NCBI GenBank assembly: GCA_028673005.1
Contig: CM054113.1
Location: 206,947,504-207,011,503, forward strand
Length of the DNA: 64,000 nt
Origin: Tanypteryx hageni
Taxonomy: Eukaryota; Arthropoda; Insecta; Odonata; Petaluridae
Direction of reading: 5' to 3'
Positions 1-12,378 of the stretch are shown here, in pieces; position 1 is the first letter of the stretch; each line of letters opens with the position of its first letter. Position numbers and translations under genes: made by a program. The notes beneath the pieces were generated by a model that saw only the letters and a program-made list of their open reading frames with translations, did not search any database and was not told the DNA's origin.

Positions 1-1979
1 GAACCACTACTCTAGAGAAAGGATGGCCAACGCGTGCTGCGCTCCACCAAAATGCTGAATGAATTAGTGGTGCATTATTTCAAGTATACCGTCGGATGTG
101 TAGATGGAACCATTAGAAACGTTAAATAATTCTTCATCAAAGAACTGTACGGCTCACCATCAGTTATAGTTTGTAATTGTTTTGGAAATTAGCAGCATAT
201 AGGGTCCTTGCCAATTTTCAATTGCTCTTGTATCTGCGAATTTGCTTCAGAATAAATTTCCGACTACATTATTCTGCAATAATTCGCTCAATAAAAAACA
301 CCCATCTACACAGAGTACAGCTAGTAATCTCAAAGTTCTACAACGGGCAATTTTCAAAGATCCATGTATTGACGGCATGATCAGAAGTAAAAAATCTTCA
401 AAAACAACAGCAGATAAGTACGATCGCAAAGATTTAAAGGTTACGATTAAACGGTTGCATAATTGGGTTAATTATGGTCCGTGATTGTCGCATTCATTCT
501 GCATTTATTTGTTTAATTTTTTAAATGAACGTAAATTTATTAATGGATAATTTTGCACGCGTTCACGATTTACCTTCATAATAATGCGGAACCCTTTCCA
601 AAACTGGATGGCCATCTCCGCTCTAGATATTCTCCATTCTTCTCCACCAAATTCTTTCGGCCAATCGCATCCTGTCCCCTTCCTCACCATCGATATCCAT
701 CAATGGTTTTCCAAAAGGACTTTCCACTTCCTGCCCCCTCTCTGCCTCCTCTCCCTTCTCTGTAAGACCTTTCGCCAAATCTTGCAATGCTATCGAAATC
801 TCCACGACGTTCTCTCCGGATATCAAGAATGGACTGGCGTAGGCGGTAAAGAATAAACAGTTACTCGGCAATCAAATATAAACGATCCGATACTCTTGGA
901 CGGCGGTCAAGGAGAAAGTTTCTTTGCCCCTTTTCAGGAGATGGATTTATATACGTTGTTTCGAAAGCAATTTCGAGAGTATTCGATTTGTCTTCGAATT
1001 AAGGTACACTATAAGAAGTCGAAAGAAATTTCTGAGAGAAGTTTTAGGGATTCTCATGCGTCTTGGTCCAGTGTTGTCTAACGGCAACAACATAGATACA
1101 TTGTAAATACCGAATCGTTTTCAATGTTTTACCTTGCGATTGTATAAGCTAAGAAGATTGAAATAAATCAGTATATTAAATATACTCCAAATATTATTAT
1201 CCGTTAATCTGGAGGTTAATGAAAAAATGTAAGAATTAAATATTAAGACGTAGCCTATAAATAATATCATGCATACAGTACTGCAACATGCTTTCGGTAT
1301 AGTAATGCTTATTCACAAATTTATTTTTTCTCATGAGATACATCTGGTCATGAATATATGTAAAAACAAGGGAAATAATGAAGTTCCAACATTAAGAATT
1401 GTCATGTAAATAAATATTAACATGGATAAATCACCGATGTAACGTTCAATGTCATCTTGGCATAAACTGAACCACCTTAGAATTATCTAAGTCAACGGAG
1501 ACCGGCGATTCACAATTACACCAATGTATTCACAATCATTTTTACTCAGTATCAAAGTAAGCAATGAAAATGTCATAGCGGGCACGCTAGCGGTTAGTTA
1601 CCACTACCTATGGCCTATGAAGGAAGTGCAGAAAGACGCTAGGAAAGAGTCGATGAAGGAGGAAAACAATGAGAATTTCAGAGGGCTTAAAAAAGAGCAA
1701 GATATTTATGAGAAAACAAAGAGAAAGGCAGTCGAACCGGATCCTACAGAGAGTTTAAAAATAATCATAACTCGAAGTTGGCTTACAAAGTCAAAATTCA
1801 TCAAGTAGATGACTAGCGCGCATGAATCGAGCATTGAATTTGCCCGTGGAATTAATGGATTTAAACACACAAAAGACCTCGCGTCATCGCGAACTACCGC
1901 AGCGGCCGTGACCCCGGCGAGGAACTATCCACGGCGCATTCATCCAGGCGGCACAACGGAGCTGGGCCTCATTGTCGAG
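1..1979. other. No gene recognised; AT-rich unassigned sequence
   Basis: No open reading frame here shows a recognisable domain, and no RNA gene or intact repeat was identified. At 10-17 the octamer CTCTAGAG is followed by AAGGATGGCCAAC. That resembles a hAT-type target duplication plus terminal repeat (compare CAGGGATGGCCAAC-type ends), but no matching right end was found, so it is only noted. Confidence 0.5.
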
Positions 1980-2424
1980 CCACGATGCCTCCCACCTACG
2001 CATCCTTTTCTTTCTTTTTCAAACCACCCACGCCTCCTCCGACAGTCTCTCTCTCTCTCTCGACCGCCTCCTTTTCCACCACTCCAACAACTCTTCCCAA
2101 CTTCCACCGCCGCCACCTCCTCCTCCGCCACGCCCTTCCTTCCCACTTTGCAGCGCCACTCAGCGGCATCTCTCTCACTATTGGATTATGCGCTTCGTCC
2201 CGAGTCCTCCTCCTACGTTAAGTGGAATCGAAACACACGACAATGGCCGAGGAAGGAAGGGGGACCTTTTTTCCCTATCGCCACTAGCCTAGAATAGACG
2301 TGGGTGTTGTGTAGTACGGCATCCCGCCCACGCGCGCGAACACATCCCTTTTCTCTAAAACACATTCTCCACTCCGCCGTCTCCTTCGTTCCGATTCCCA
2401 TCTTCTCTTCCTCTACTTCTCCTC
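1980..2424. repeat. Pyrimidine-rich low-complexity tract
   Basis: The + strand is dominated by C and T, including a short (CT)n run near 2046-2060. Overlapping frames stay open on both strands because of the composition, giving Pro/Ser/Leu-rich and Arg/Glu-rich products that I do not regard as genes. Confidence 0.6.
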
Positions 2425-2676
2425 CAGGGTTGCCAACTTTTCACATGTAAATACTGGACAATGAATTTTTCAGGGGAAGGTATAAAGAAAAAATATGTAG
2501 TTCATTTTTTATTGAAAATGAAAGTTCTCCAAAAATCACGAAAGAATTTTGATTACGAGTATCATATTTTCTTTTAAAATTTTCAAGTCTGGGAAAATAG
2601 CGTCCCGTACAGAGTTCGTTCGAGACACGGAAAAAATGTTGAAAAAACGGAAAATACGGGACGGTTGGCAATCTTA
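2425..2676. mobile_element. Short non-autonomous hAT-type element (252 bp)
   Basis: The left end reads CAGGGTTGCCAAC. The right end, reverse-complemented, reads TAAGATTGCCAAC, so ten of 13 terminal positions match. The flanking octamers are TTCTCCTC (2417-2424) and CTCTCCTC (2677-2684), matching at 7 of 8. An 8-bp duplication with CAGGG-type ends is the hallmark of the hAT superfamily. The element has no coding capacity. The surrounding sequence is pyrimidine-rich, so the duplication is less convincing than it would be in complex sequence. Confidence 0.6.
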
Positions 2677-3243
2677 CTCTCCTCCCACGCTTCTTCCTTT
2701 TCCTAACCCTTTCTCCTCGTCGGGAGTGCTGTAGAACCCACCTCTCTCTCTCTTTCTCTCTCTCTCCCTCCCTTTCTCCTTCAATGTCTAAGAATATATC
2801 CATTCCCCTAACACTCTCTTCCGGTGTCATTTCCTTCCCGTCAAGACGCAGCTAGAAAACGGCGATGACACCTCAGCTACAGAGTAATGGGATTCAGTTC
2901 CTTCCCGAAAATTTACCCGAGGCGATTGACGCCGATCGGATCCTCTTATCTCTCCCGTAGGACAAACGAAAATAATCGCCAGAGGATATGAGGTTTTCGA
3001 AGGTGCGATAGATCGAACGATCGATCGATCGATTCCGAGCCGCGCTTCCCTCGAGTGTGTGGATGAACAGGAAAGATCACCCAGAACGGAAGACAGAAAA
3101 AGCAAACGGCTACTTTTGCGACATTTTCCCCACGCAATATTGAAATCCAATGGTTAAAGAGGGAACTTTTGCCATTTTCGTCAAGGGAATTTTTCCTTGC
3201 AGTCAGACCAGATAGAAAAAGCGCTTAATCTGACGATTAACGC
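2677..3243. other. Unassigned sequence with short microsatellites
   Basis: Contains a (CT)n run near 2740-2770 and a short (GATC)n run near 3018-3033. No gene signal was seen. Confidence 0.5.
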
Positions 3244-3480
3244 CAGGGGTGGATTAATAACAGGTGGGACCCTAAGGTAACAGAGTCACAAGGAGCACCC
3301 TCCAATATATTAAAATATTAAAGTATTGTTACACGCCAAAATAACAAGGTCTTATATATAAATCACATTTTATTCTTAATAATAAAAATGTCGATACATG
3401 GGAATAAATTACGGAATACAACTCACACAGTAATCAATTAGATACATTAAAATTACTATAAGCGAAAAGCGCCATTGAAA
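3244..3480 (+). mobile_element. Possible hAT-type left end, right end not found
   Basis: CAGGGGTGGATTAATAACAG at 3244 resembles the CAGG-GCGGATTTAGG end of the element at 14463. The following AT-rich 200 bp look like the interior of such elements. No partner end or target duplication was located, so this is a weak call. Confidence 0.25.
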
Positions 3481-4029
3481 AAGAACGAATTTTTCTATAA
3501 TGAAAGAGACCACGCGGTGTTGCTTTTTTATCATTTCCCCTCTCGCAGTTGGAGAGAGATACAGAGAACGCTGCGAACGAAAGAAGAGACACGTACGTGT
3601 AACTCACGACTGCTACACGTGCGCTTGGGAACCGACAACAAGAGAAAGGGACGAAGAAGAGAATGGAGACATGCTATGCGTGCATCGAGCGATGAGAAGC
3701 GGACGACCGCAGCATGCGAGAAATCCACCTCCACTTTCGTTCCCTCTCAGCCGTTTGGAAACATTCGCCGAAATTCCGCCGATAACAACTGCGAAGCGAT
3801 AACCGTTACCAAGGTGGAAGGAGAAAAAAAGTCGTGTGTGGGTAGGTTTCTGTGGAGGCGTAACTACCAGCGCTGACGCAGTTTTCGAAGTATGACGGCT
3901 GACAGCGTGTGTGAACGGGCGAGGCGACTTCAGAGAATACCAACTGTCTTTTGACTCTGCGGCGAAGAATCGCGACTTGGCAACCTCCGAAGTATTGTGA
4001 GGAAGGACTTGCCCTCTGGAGGCAGACTG
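3481..4029. other. No gene recognised
   Basis: Open frames of 100-160 codons occur on both strands. They overlap one another, are rich in Arg/Lys/Ser, and show no domain. Confidence 0.4.
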
Positions 4030-5000
4030 CGGCAACGGGGATAGGGCGAGGGAGAGATAGAGAAGAGGCGGAGTAGGAAAAATAGAGGGAATGAGAGACA
4101 AGGAAAGGGATCTAGTATGAAGTTGAATAAAATCAGCCAGTGAGGCAGAAATTAGGAGACGAATAATAAGGGGGTTGGGGAATTAAGGTAGAGATGGGAT
4201 GAGGAAGGAGGAAGAATGAAGGTGACAAAGGGATGACGGTGAGCGGATAGGGGGAATGAAAAGGGGAATCTAGGAAGAGTGGGAGGGGGAATGAGAAATG
4301 GTACGAGATTAATAAGAGAAAGGGTGACGGAGAATAAAAGTTGGAGAGAATCTTAAGAATGAAAGTTGGAGAGTGGAAGAATGAAAGTTGGAGAGTGGAA
4401 GAATGAAAGTTGGAGAAAATGGAAGAAAGAAAATTGGAGAGAGAATGGAAGAATGAAAACTGAAGAGAATGGAAGAATGAAAACTGAAGAGAATGGAAGA
4501 ATGAAAATTGGATAGAAAACGGAAGAATGAAAATTAGAGAGAATGGAAGAATGAAAATTGAAGAGAGAATGGAAGAATGAAGACGAAAGAGAGTAGAGAT
4601 GAAAGGCAGATGGGGTAGGAGGAGAAAGATGGGTGGTATGTGGAATGAGAGGGAGGAAAATTTAGGATTAGACACTGGATGGAAGCAACTGTAGGAAGGA
4701 TGCAATACAGATGAAAGAGCAGAGAAAGAAAATAGGGAAAGAGCGGGTGATGACGAAACGGCACGAATACTAAGAAAAGATAAACTGCGAGATGAAACGA
4801 GGGGAAATATGAAGCGTAAATGCACGGTAGAGGGTTCAAGACGAGGAAATGGTGGTGGGTAGAAAGGATTTGGGGGGAGAGAGAATAAAATAAGCGAGAA
4901 AGATGGGAAAAGTGGGGTATGTGAGGGGGAAGGCGAAGATGGGGCGGTAAGAGGGAGTCGGTGGCGTGAGAGGTTATGAAAGGTTAAGTTGACCTTTTGT
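4030..5000. repeat. Purine-rich tract with a 22-28 bp minisatellite
   Basis: The + strand is almost all A and G for about 950 bp. From about 4357 to 4582 a degenerate tandem unit built on GAATGAAAGTTGGAGAGTGG repeats with periods of 22, 24 and 28 bp. Where the period is 24 the minus strand reads as an octapeptide repeat (SFFHSLQF), which explains a 313-codon minus-strand open frame. The codon content follows the repeat, so I do not call a gene. Confidence 0.75.
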
Positions 5001-6055
5001 CGCAATCTCGCGCGTGATTCTCGCTTTCCTTCATATTTTTTCGGACCTCTCTCTCTCTCTTTCTGTAAGTACACTCAAGTGGCGCATCCTCTCCCGTTAT
5101 CTTCTGCGTTCGAGGGAATATTTGTCTGAGAAGAAATTTCATCAGCGAATCGAGAAAAGAGTTGGCGAAAAAAGATCTAAAAAATAAACAAGAATTCAGT
5201 TTCGACGGGATGATTAAATTTTATGCTGGTTTCTAGCGCATCCCCCGACAAAACCGAGTTAAATGTTTGTATTTTTTCTGCGATTTAAAAAACTAAAGAG
5301 TTAGGAAAACTTTCTGGTAATTCAAATGTGCCACAAAGATAAAAGTTAAAGAAATCGAGCAATAGTGATGCTCGCCGTACGTGTGGCGCACACCAGACAC
5401 GTAAAATGGCATTTACTTATTTATCTCCAGAGTTTTGTTAAATAAAAACTTTTCATCTTGAGAATGAATCAGGAATTCATTCAATTTAATCGGAAAGGGC
5501 TCGTCACAATAGAAATTTTATAGAAGTCTCTGCTTTCTTTTCCTTAAAACTGAAACGGAAACATTTTTTTTCAATTCTAATAAATAACGGTACAATTATG
5601 TACTAAGGCCTACATCCAGTAAAGCGAAAACTCTGGTCGATTGGTAAGATGCGAATATCTGCATTATAACACTATTCCTTAGCACATAGTTTCATCAAAA
5701 TACGTCCGGCGGCAAAATCTCCGCGATACATGGGGCAGGCAAGAGAGAGAAGGGGCACACTGACGCAAATTGGCAATTTTTTTACCGCGAAAAACGCGAC
5801 GAGAAGAAGACGCCTCCTCCACGAACGAGAGAGAAGAAATACCATCGAAGTTAAGAGTGTCGAGAAACCTCGAGCCGAATTATTTCGAACGAAAGCGGGA
5901 TGAATTATTGAGAGAATCCATTAGACATACGGAGACGCGTGGGGTGTGATGGAAGGAGGAACGGTTAATGGGCGTCGATAACTCTTTGACGAAGAAAAAT
6001 ATCTTCATTTCTCAAGCCAACTCCCAAGAGGCGTCAAACAGGCTCAGGAAAAAAC
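5001..6055. other. No feature recognised
   Basis: Mixed AT-rich sequence. No long open frame, repeat end or RNA motif was seen. Confidence 0.4.
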
Positions 6056-6350
6056 GAAGGCGGAGTGGGCAGGAGAGAGAGAGAGAGAGGGGGGGGGGGA
6101 GGGAGGGTTGGAAGGTGTGCGGAGAGGAGGAAGGGGGAGGAAAACACCTGGGAGGCGAAAGGAATGGGTGAAACAGGAAAGGGAATATGAAAGAGATTGA
6201 AAGAGAGAGAATGAAGAAACGAGAAATTATGGATAGGAGAAGAGAGGATAAAGAGAAGCAGATAATAAGGATGAGAGTGGAGGAAATAAAAATGAGAGGG
6301 AAAATGGGAGAGGGTTAAAGGAAGAGGATGGGGAATAAAGCGCGCGCAGG
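6056..6350. repeat. Purine-rich low-complexity tract
   Basis: G/A-dominated on the + strand, with a (GA)n stretch followed by a run of nine to ten G near 6090-6100. The opposite strand is open for 137 codons of Pro/Ser/Leu, which is a composition artefact. Confidence 0.6.
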
Positions 6351-7265
6351 TATCAGAACGATAGATATTATAATGTCGAATGAAAGCGATCGCACCTGAG
6401 ACCCATACAACGCCAATTCCTCTCGAATTTTCTTCTTTGCGTAACACGTAAATTTATTTCTTATGGCACAAGATGACAGGTGAAGTTTCTAATGCAGAGA
6501 ATCTGCTGGGCTTAAACGAAAAATCGAATTCAATACGCTGACGGCGCGATTTACATTTTCAACCGAAACATCAAATCGTTAATTAAGTGTACATTTTACA
6601 GGGAGGGTTTTTCCATTATTGTTTATCATAATACTGATTTTTAAATTCCGTAAAACTGTACTAATCTGCTCTTCGATTTATAGAAATTCGCAAGCGTGAA
6701 AATACGGTAAGTTGTTACTAAGTGGGAGAAAATAATACCCACCCGCCGCAACAATTCCCTTCCTTCGATACACCACCAGCTGAAGTCCCATAAGGGAGGG
6801 GAAAGACAGTCCGACTCCGACATACTTAGCAACCACGGCCGACGGAGTGAGTGCGCTTTGGAATTCTAGAAGAGTGTGCTGGAGTCCTTCCAATAACTTC
6901 CTTCCCTCCCAACTTAGGCACTTCCATCTGCCACAAAACATCACGACTATTAGAGGACGGATTCCTTCTTTCCATGACACCTGTACGCCCCGTTCTCCCC
7001 CTCCTCCACCCCCCTCCTCCTCCTTCCCCTCCTCGTCCTCCAACCCCCTCTCCAACTCTCGCACCGCCCCTCTTATAACCATCCCTTCTCGGTTAAGTTC
7101 ACCCTTCCATTTTCCAAGGGGGTCGAACCCACGCTCTTCCGTTGAGGGAGACACACGGAAAAGAATAAATGGGAGTGCTTCCACGAAAGATGCTAAGTGG
7201 AAGAGCATGCGTGTGGACGTGAATTTATTTCGTGATGACAAGGGCGGGGTGCGGAGGGATACACG
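6351..7265. other. Unassigned; contains a CT tract at about 6988-7080
   Basis: The only structure seen is a short pyrimidine tract (C/T with CCTCCTC motifs). Open frames on both strands overlap it and have no recognisable domain. Confidence 0.4.
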
Positions 7266-7990
7266 GGATGGGGAGATAAAAGAGAGAGGGAGGGAGGGAG
7301 AGAGAGAGTGAGAGAGAGAGGGAGAGAGAGGGTGAGAGAGAGAGGGAGAGAGAGAGAGGGGGGAGAGAGAGAGGGGGGAGAGAGAGAGAGGGTGGAGAGA
7401 GAGGGGGGGGAGAGAGAGGGGGGGGGGAGAGGGGGGAGAGAGAGAGGGGGGGGAGAGAGGGGGAGAGAGAGGGGGAGAGAGAGGGTGAGAGAGAGGGAGA
7501 GAGAGAGGGTGAGAGAGAGGGAGAGAGAGAGGGAGAGAGAGAGGGAGAGAGAGAGGGAGAGAGAGAGAGGGAGGAGAGAGAGGGAGGGGGAGAGAGAGAG
7601 GGAGAGAGAGAGGGAGAGAGAGGAGGGAGAGAGAGGGTGAGAGAGGGAGGGAGAGGGGGAGAGAGAGAGGGGGAGAGAGAGGGGGGGAGGGAGAGAGAGA
7701 GAGAGAGAGGGAGAGAGAGAGGGAGAGAGAGGGGAGAGAGAGAGAGGGAGAGAGAGAGGGAGAGAGAGAGGGAGAGAGAGAGGGAGAGAGAGAGGGAGAG
7801 AGAGAGGGAGAGAGAGAGAGGGAGGAGAGAGAGGGAGAGAGAGAGAGGGAGAGAGAGAGGGAGAGAGAGAGGGAGAGAGAGAGGGGAGAGAGAGAGGGAG
7901 AGAGAGAGGGAGAGAGGGAGAGAGAGAGGGAGGGAGAGAGAGAGAGGGAGAGAGAGAGAGAGGGAGAGAGAGAGAGGGAGGGAGAGAGGC
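7266..7990. repeat. Giant (GA)n-type homopurine tract, about 720 bp
   Basis: The + strand is GAGAGAGG-type repeat with only isolated T residues (GGTGAGAG variants). Read on + it gives Arg-Glu dipeptide runs. Read on - it gives Ser-Leu-Pro runs in a 355-codon frame. Both are products of the repeat. Tracts of this kind can form triplex (H-DNA) structures and are slippage-prone, so the true length may differ from the assembled one. Confidence 0.9.
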
Positions 7991-8191
7991 TAAAGCGGCT
8001 GGATGGCCTGGGAGAGAGACGAAAGGAACGGTGAGGAGAGGCAGAGGGGTGGAGAGGGAGAGATTGGCAAGAAGAACGGTGCAGAAGGAGGAACGTATAG
8101 AAGAAAATGGAGTAAAGAAAAGAAGGGTAGAGGAATTAGTGCAAAGGAAAATGAAAGAATAACGTGAGGGAGGACCGTTAATAGGTAGGAT

Positions 8192-8647
8192 CGGGGATGG
8201 GGAGCCTTTTCTACACCGCAGGCGACATTGGCAGCAGTGAATCCTTCTGGGGGACCGCATTGGAAGTTACCAATTCTTATAGAGGTGGATTTGAGTGATT
8301 CTGAAGTATCATATCGGCAACCTTTTCTGCATGGCGGGCCACATTCTTAGTTGTGAATGCTTAAGAGGGCCGCATTGGAAATCACTAGAGCTTCGGCGGG
8401 CCGGATGTGCGTTTACATCAGAAGTTACCTAGTTATTCTGTGGTCCCATAGTAGTGAAAATTGAGTCGAAATAATTTACGAGCGATAAAACTTAATCACA
8501 AAAGTTTTTCAGACCATTACTTTACTGAATTTATGAAATTGCCCATGTGAAATATTGCCGATTACTTTTTCATCATAGCTTAACGAGCCTCACAAAACGC
8601 TCTCGTGGGCCGCATGCGGCCCGCGGACTGTAGGTTCTCCACCCCTG
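8192..8647. mobile_element. hAT-type non-autonomous element (456 bp)
   Basis: The left end is CGGGGATGGGGAGCC. The right end, reverse-complemented, is CAGGGGTGGAGAACC. Flanking octamers are GGTAGGAT (8184-8191) and GGTAGGTT (8648-8655), 7 of 8 identical. The interior carries several GGCCGCAT and GCGGGCC boxes, as hAT subterminal regions often do. A second end-like stretch (CAACCTTTTCTGCATGGCGG at 8311) repeats the left terminal region, which suggests a partial internal duplication. There is no coding capacity. Confidence 0.75.
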
Positions 8648-10615
8648 GGTAGGTTAATAGAGGGATTTGTAGATAAAAGGCGACAGATGGAGAGGTATGG
8701 GATTGAGAAGGAAGAGAGATTCGGAGAAATGTCAGAAGGCAGACTGCTAAAAATGGAGAGATGAAGAGAGAGAGAGAGTAGAGAATTATAGCTGGAGAGG
8801 GCTTTAGCGAGGTTTGGGGAATGTCGGGGAAACATGAAGATTAGTAAGGCGATTTATGTCTTCGGAAACGGGAGGAATTTCCAAGTATTGTGGTTAGAAC
8901 CCCTCAAGAACCGCTAACTCGCTTCAACGGCAGCGTTTCCTTCATTGAGAGAGATGTACTAAAATTTTCGTCGCTTTGATGTGGTGGGTTTGCACGTAGC
9001 CGTTGCGCGCCATGACGAGTTCGATCGTTAATGAAAGAAAATTGAGAATGACATTCCGCAGAAGTTCGTTAAAAAATGACGTTTTAAATGGATATAAGAT
9101 TGATGAGTACGATGCTAAAAATTGAAGGAAACAACGAAACGCCGTTCTCATCCCAAAGTTGCGAACAAAAAAATTCGTCAATAATACCCTTATTTATTGC
9201 CGTCAAATGAAAGGCGGAATTGCGTCATCAGAAAAACTAGCCTCGAGTGTATTTCGAAAGTTTTCCAGTTTTTTTTGCCTTAAGCTGTATTTTAGATGTC
9301 ATTTTCGTGTGCGAATTATTTACATATAAGAAGGGGAAAAATAGAGAAGTAAGCATGAGTTGCCTAATTAGTGATAGCACCGCATCATAAAACGATCGAC
9401 TAATACCCTTTTAAAAAAAAACGGGAGAAAAAAAAATATTCGTTAAGTTTCCCGGGGACGACACAAAAAGGGTAGATATTCAAGCGGCGCCAATTGGGAC
9501 GAAAAATAAATAAATCTCTTTATCTTCGCCACAATGCGAAGACGCGCATTTTCATGAGTCTCTCTAACGCGTGAATTGGAGAGACCTGCGAACAACATTT
9601 CAGAACAGAGAACGCCACCCGCAAGTCTTTCATCTAAGCGTAACGAAGACATCTGCAGCTCGTCTTCTTTATAGGATAAGGGAACATGAAGCAAAGTTAG
9701 AAGCGAGGAGCCAACTCAACAACCCACGAAAGCGATCCAAGACGGAAAAGATTTTTTTTTTCAAAACGAAGTTGATTCAACTCGAGGCGACCGCAGCGCC
9801 AAACATGCTTCTGCATGAGAGAAAGTGAGGAAAGAGAGAGACGGGAAGAGGAAGAAGAAGATCAGCAAACAGAGGGGGAGAGAGAGAGAGAGAATGATTG
9901 CTGCGACCGAGACTTTTCACTCCGCGACGAGAGCAAATTGCCTCCATCTTGAAAATGTACAAAACCGTTAACGGAATCGGCGTCGTTTTCATCGTGTTAT
10001 TTACCGGAACACAATGAAACATGCGAAGCCACGGAACGTGACTACGGACGAATGATTGCGATCCACAACGACCCACACTTTATTCCGAGAGACAACTTTT
10101 AGCCTCGATTTAATAGGCACTTTTTAAAATTTTTTAAACGTCGCGAGGATTAATTTCGACCAATGCGTCTAATTATGCAAATTCACCAGAGAATTATCGA
10201 GCTCGTCTTGTGGCTGAAAAAATCCAAGAATAAGCCCTTAAAAATAAAAAAATTGAAATAATACTTATCTCACGTATCTCCAATAAGGTTATGAAAAACC
10301 AGATGCGCTACAAATCAGCCGTTTCCAGCGATAATTCACCGAAAGTGGATTCCTGAAATGTCCGTCTGTTTTTTCCGGAACAACGGAAAAACTAAATGGC
10401 GCCATTTACTTTTGATTGACTAAGAAGATACGATCAAAGGTAAAAATTCATAACCAATGATTAGCGTTGCAAAGGCCTGAGTAAAAAATACAAAATAATA
10501 AACGCTCGAAAGGTTTATTTTAGTTTTTTTCATACGACCCAGGAAATCACGAATGCGTGCGTGCAAAAGGCATTAAACCTATCGAATTTTAAAAGTAAAA
10601 TTAGCAACGCTTGGG
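8648..10615. other. No gene recognised
   Basis: Includes a purine-rich start (8650-8830) and otherwise mixed sequence. Open frames of 80-100 codons near 9443-10076 overlap on opposite strands and show no domain. Confidence 0.4.
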
Positions 10616-11363
10616 ATTCGAGGGGCCGTAATGGGGAATGAAACGACCGCAGGAGCTTGTAAGGGGAAGGATAGAAGAAGGAGAGAGGGGAGGATGAAGC
10701 TGCAGGTAAGGAGAGTAGAAAAGAGGGGACGAGACATAGGGGGGGGGGCAGCCGACCCCTTGGGCCATCGCACTTTCCCAGGGGTCACTTCTTTCGAAGA
10801 ATTGGCTTCGATGATTTTTACGGTATCTTGTTTTAGTGGACGGAGAAGCGGTAGACAGGTAATGGCAGTTGAAGAGGAGGAGCAAGAGGGAAAAAGAGTA
10901 GGCCCCTCCTCGCATTTGAATGGCCGCGGACACCGAGCGCCTTAACCGCATTTAACGTCCTCTGTCCCTCCCCCCTTCACTCCTTCTCCTCATCTCCCAC
11001 CGTCCTCATCTCCGCGCCAGACTGCGTCTCCTCGCAACCTCTCGAAGAGGAAGGGACTCCCGGTCACAGACTGCCGCGACATCTAATCCTATATCTCAAG
11101 CCTTACTCCATTCCACCCCGCCATCTCACCGAGACGTCGCCGCGACCAAACACATGTCATTTCCCACCGTCTCCGTGATGTCTTTATTCGGTGGCCGAGG
11201 GGTATGTATATGAAAGGAGGAAGTAGACGGACGGCTTCCAACTCCTAGCATTTTCTTCTCGGCAGATTAATCCGGAGTATGCATAATACCGCGCGAAGAG
11301 AGACATTCGGGCGGCTGGGAGATTAATGCTCTTAACTTAGAAGAGAATAGGAGTGCGTTATGG
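10616..11363. other. Low-complexity purine then pyrimidine sequence
   Basis: Purine-rich at 10630-10760 with a run of nine G at 10740, and C/T-rich at 10960-11040. No gene signal was seen. Confidence 0.4.
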
Positions 11364-11647
11364 CGGGGGAGGGCGAACTTTTTACCAGAACGGCCGCATT
11401 AGAAGTTGCGGGTACTTAGACGGGTCGCATTGACAGTAAGTTATTCGAGAGAATTAGAAGGATCTTAATAGTGAAAATAAATAATTAATGATATCTTAGC
11501 GTCATGACTTCATTAGAAATGTTTTTCCGGATATAACTTTAATCAATAAATATGAAATGATCTGCATTACTTTTCACGTGGCGCTTTCCCTAACGCCAAC
11601 TCGGGCAGTAGAAAATACTTTGGCGGATCGTAGTTTGCCCATCCCTT
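11364..11647. mobile_element. Probable hAT-type element (284 bp)
   Basis: The left end reads CGGGGGAGGGCGAACTTTTT. The right end, reverse-complemented, reads AAGGGATGGGCAAACTACGA. Both match the common GGGATGGGCAAACT hAT end imperfectly. Flanking octamers CGTTATGG and CAATAGGG share 5 of 8 positions. The interior has GGCCGCATT boxes like the 8192 element. This is an old copy and its boundaries are approximate. Confidence 0.45.
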
Positions 11648-11953
11648 CAATAGGGACGCGTAGGGACGAGTGCATTCAGTGCAAGGAAAAAAAATAGAAA
11701 CGTCTGCGAGTTGTCCATTTTTCTTTCGATCTATTGGGTGCATTTATTTTGAAGTTTGGATAAGGCAGGGCAATTCAAAGTGCAGTAACGGTACCACGAG
11801 AGGTACCAAGACGACCCTCAAAGGTTTACCACCAAAACTGATTTTACATGTTTCAAGGCAACTTCATTTGATAAAGAAAAGAAGAGCTGGTGCCAAGAAA
11901 ATGATAAGAAGGGGTGCATGAAAATAAAAGTTTTGAATGGCAGTGGTCTAAGG
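11648..11953. other. Unassigned; short open frame without domain
   Basis: An 83-codon frame at 11670-11921 is basic and unremarkable. I see no family signature and do not call it. Confidence 0.3.
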
Positions 11954-12237
11954 CACGGTTTTTCAATCTTTTTCAACCTGCGGATCCCTACGGAAACATC
12001 TGAAATCTCATGGACCTACTGAACATGTGGATTTTTACATTATACAACACACTGAGAGAGTAGGAGCACGTGTTATTCACTTTGAAAGATCTGACAACTG
12101 AGCAATAGTTCTATGGCAATAGATTTCGTTAAAATACTAATTAATTATCACTTATCTAAATGAATAAAATAGTATTTTTTCTACAAGTTTCGCGGCCCCC
12201 CTGCAAGCTTTCGCGGATCCCCATTGGAGAAACTCTG
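11954..12237. mobile_element. hAT-type element with perfect 8-bp duplication (284 bp)
   Basis: GTCTAAGG occurs on both sides (11946-11953 and 12238-12245), an exact 8-bp target duplication. The left end is CACGGTTTTTCAATC. The right end, reverse-complemented, is CAGAGTTTCTCCAAT. The interior contains CGCGGATCCC near both ends (left CTGCGGATCCCTACGG, right TCGCGGATCCCCATTGG), which extends the inverted symmetry. No coding sequence. The TIRs are diverged but the duplication is intact. Confidence 0.8.
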
Positions 12238-12378
12238 GTCTAAGGCATTCTGTGATTACAGATTAATGCAGTTTCACATAAATCTATTACTTATTTAATC
12301 GTTTTAATTCAGAAATTAATGGCTACTCAGGATTCTACTAAAACCTCCAAGGAAGAATTTTGTCGTTCCTTAGAAGTA

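Noticed and set aside
4133..5074. 313-codon minus-strand open frame
   Set aside because: Driven by the purine-rich tract and its 22-28 bp minisatellite. The product is low-complexity Ser/Phe/Leu/Pro.
7193..8260. 355-codon minus-strand open frame rich in Ser/Leu/Pro
   Set aside because: It is the complement of the (GA)n tract. Both strands are open in several frames and no domain is present.
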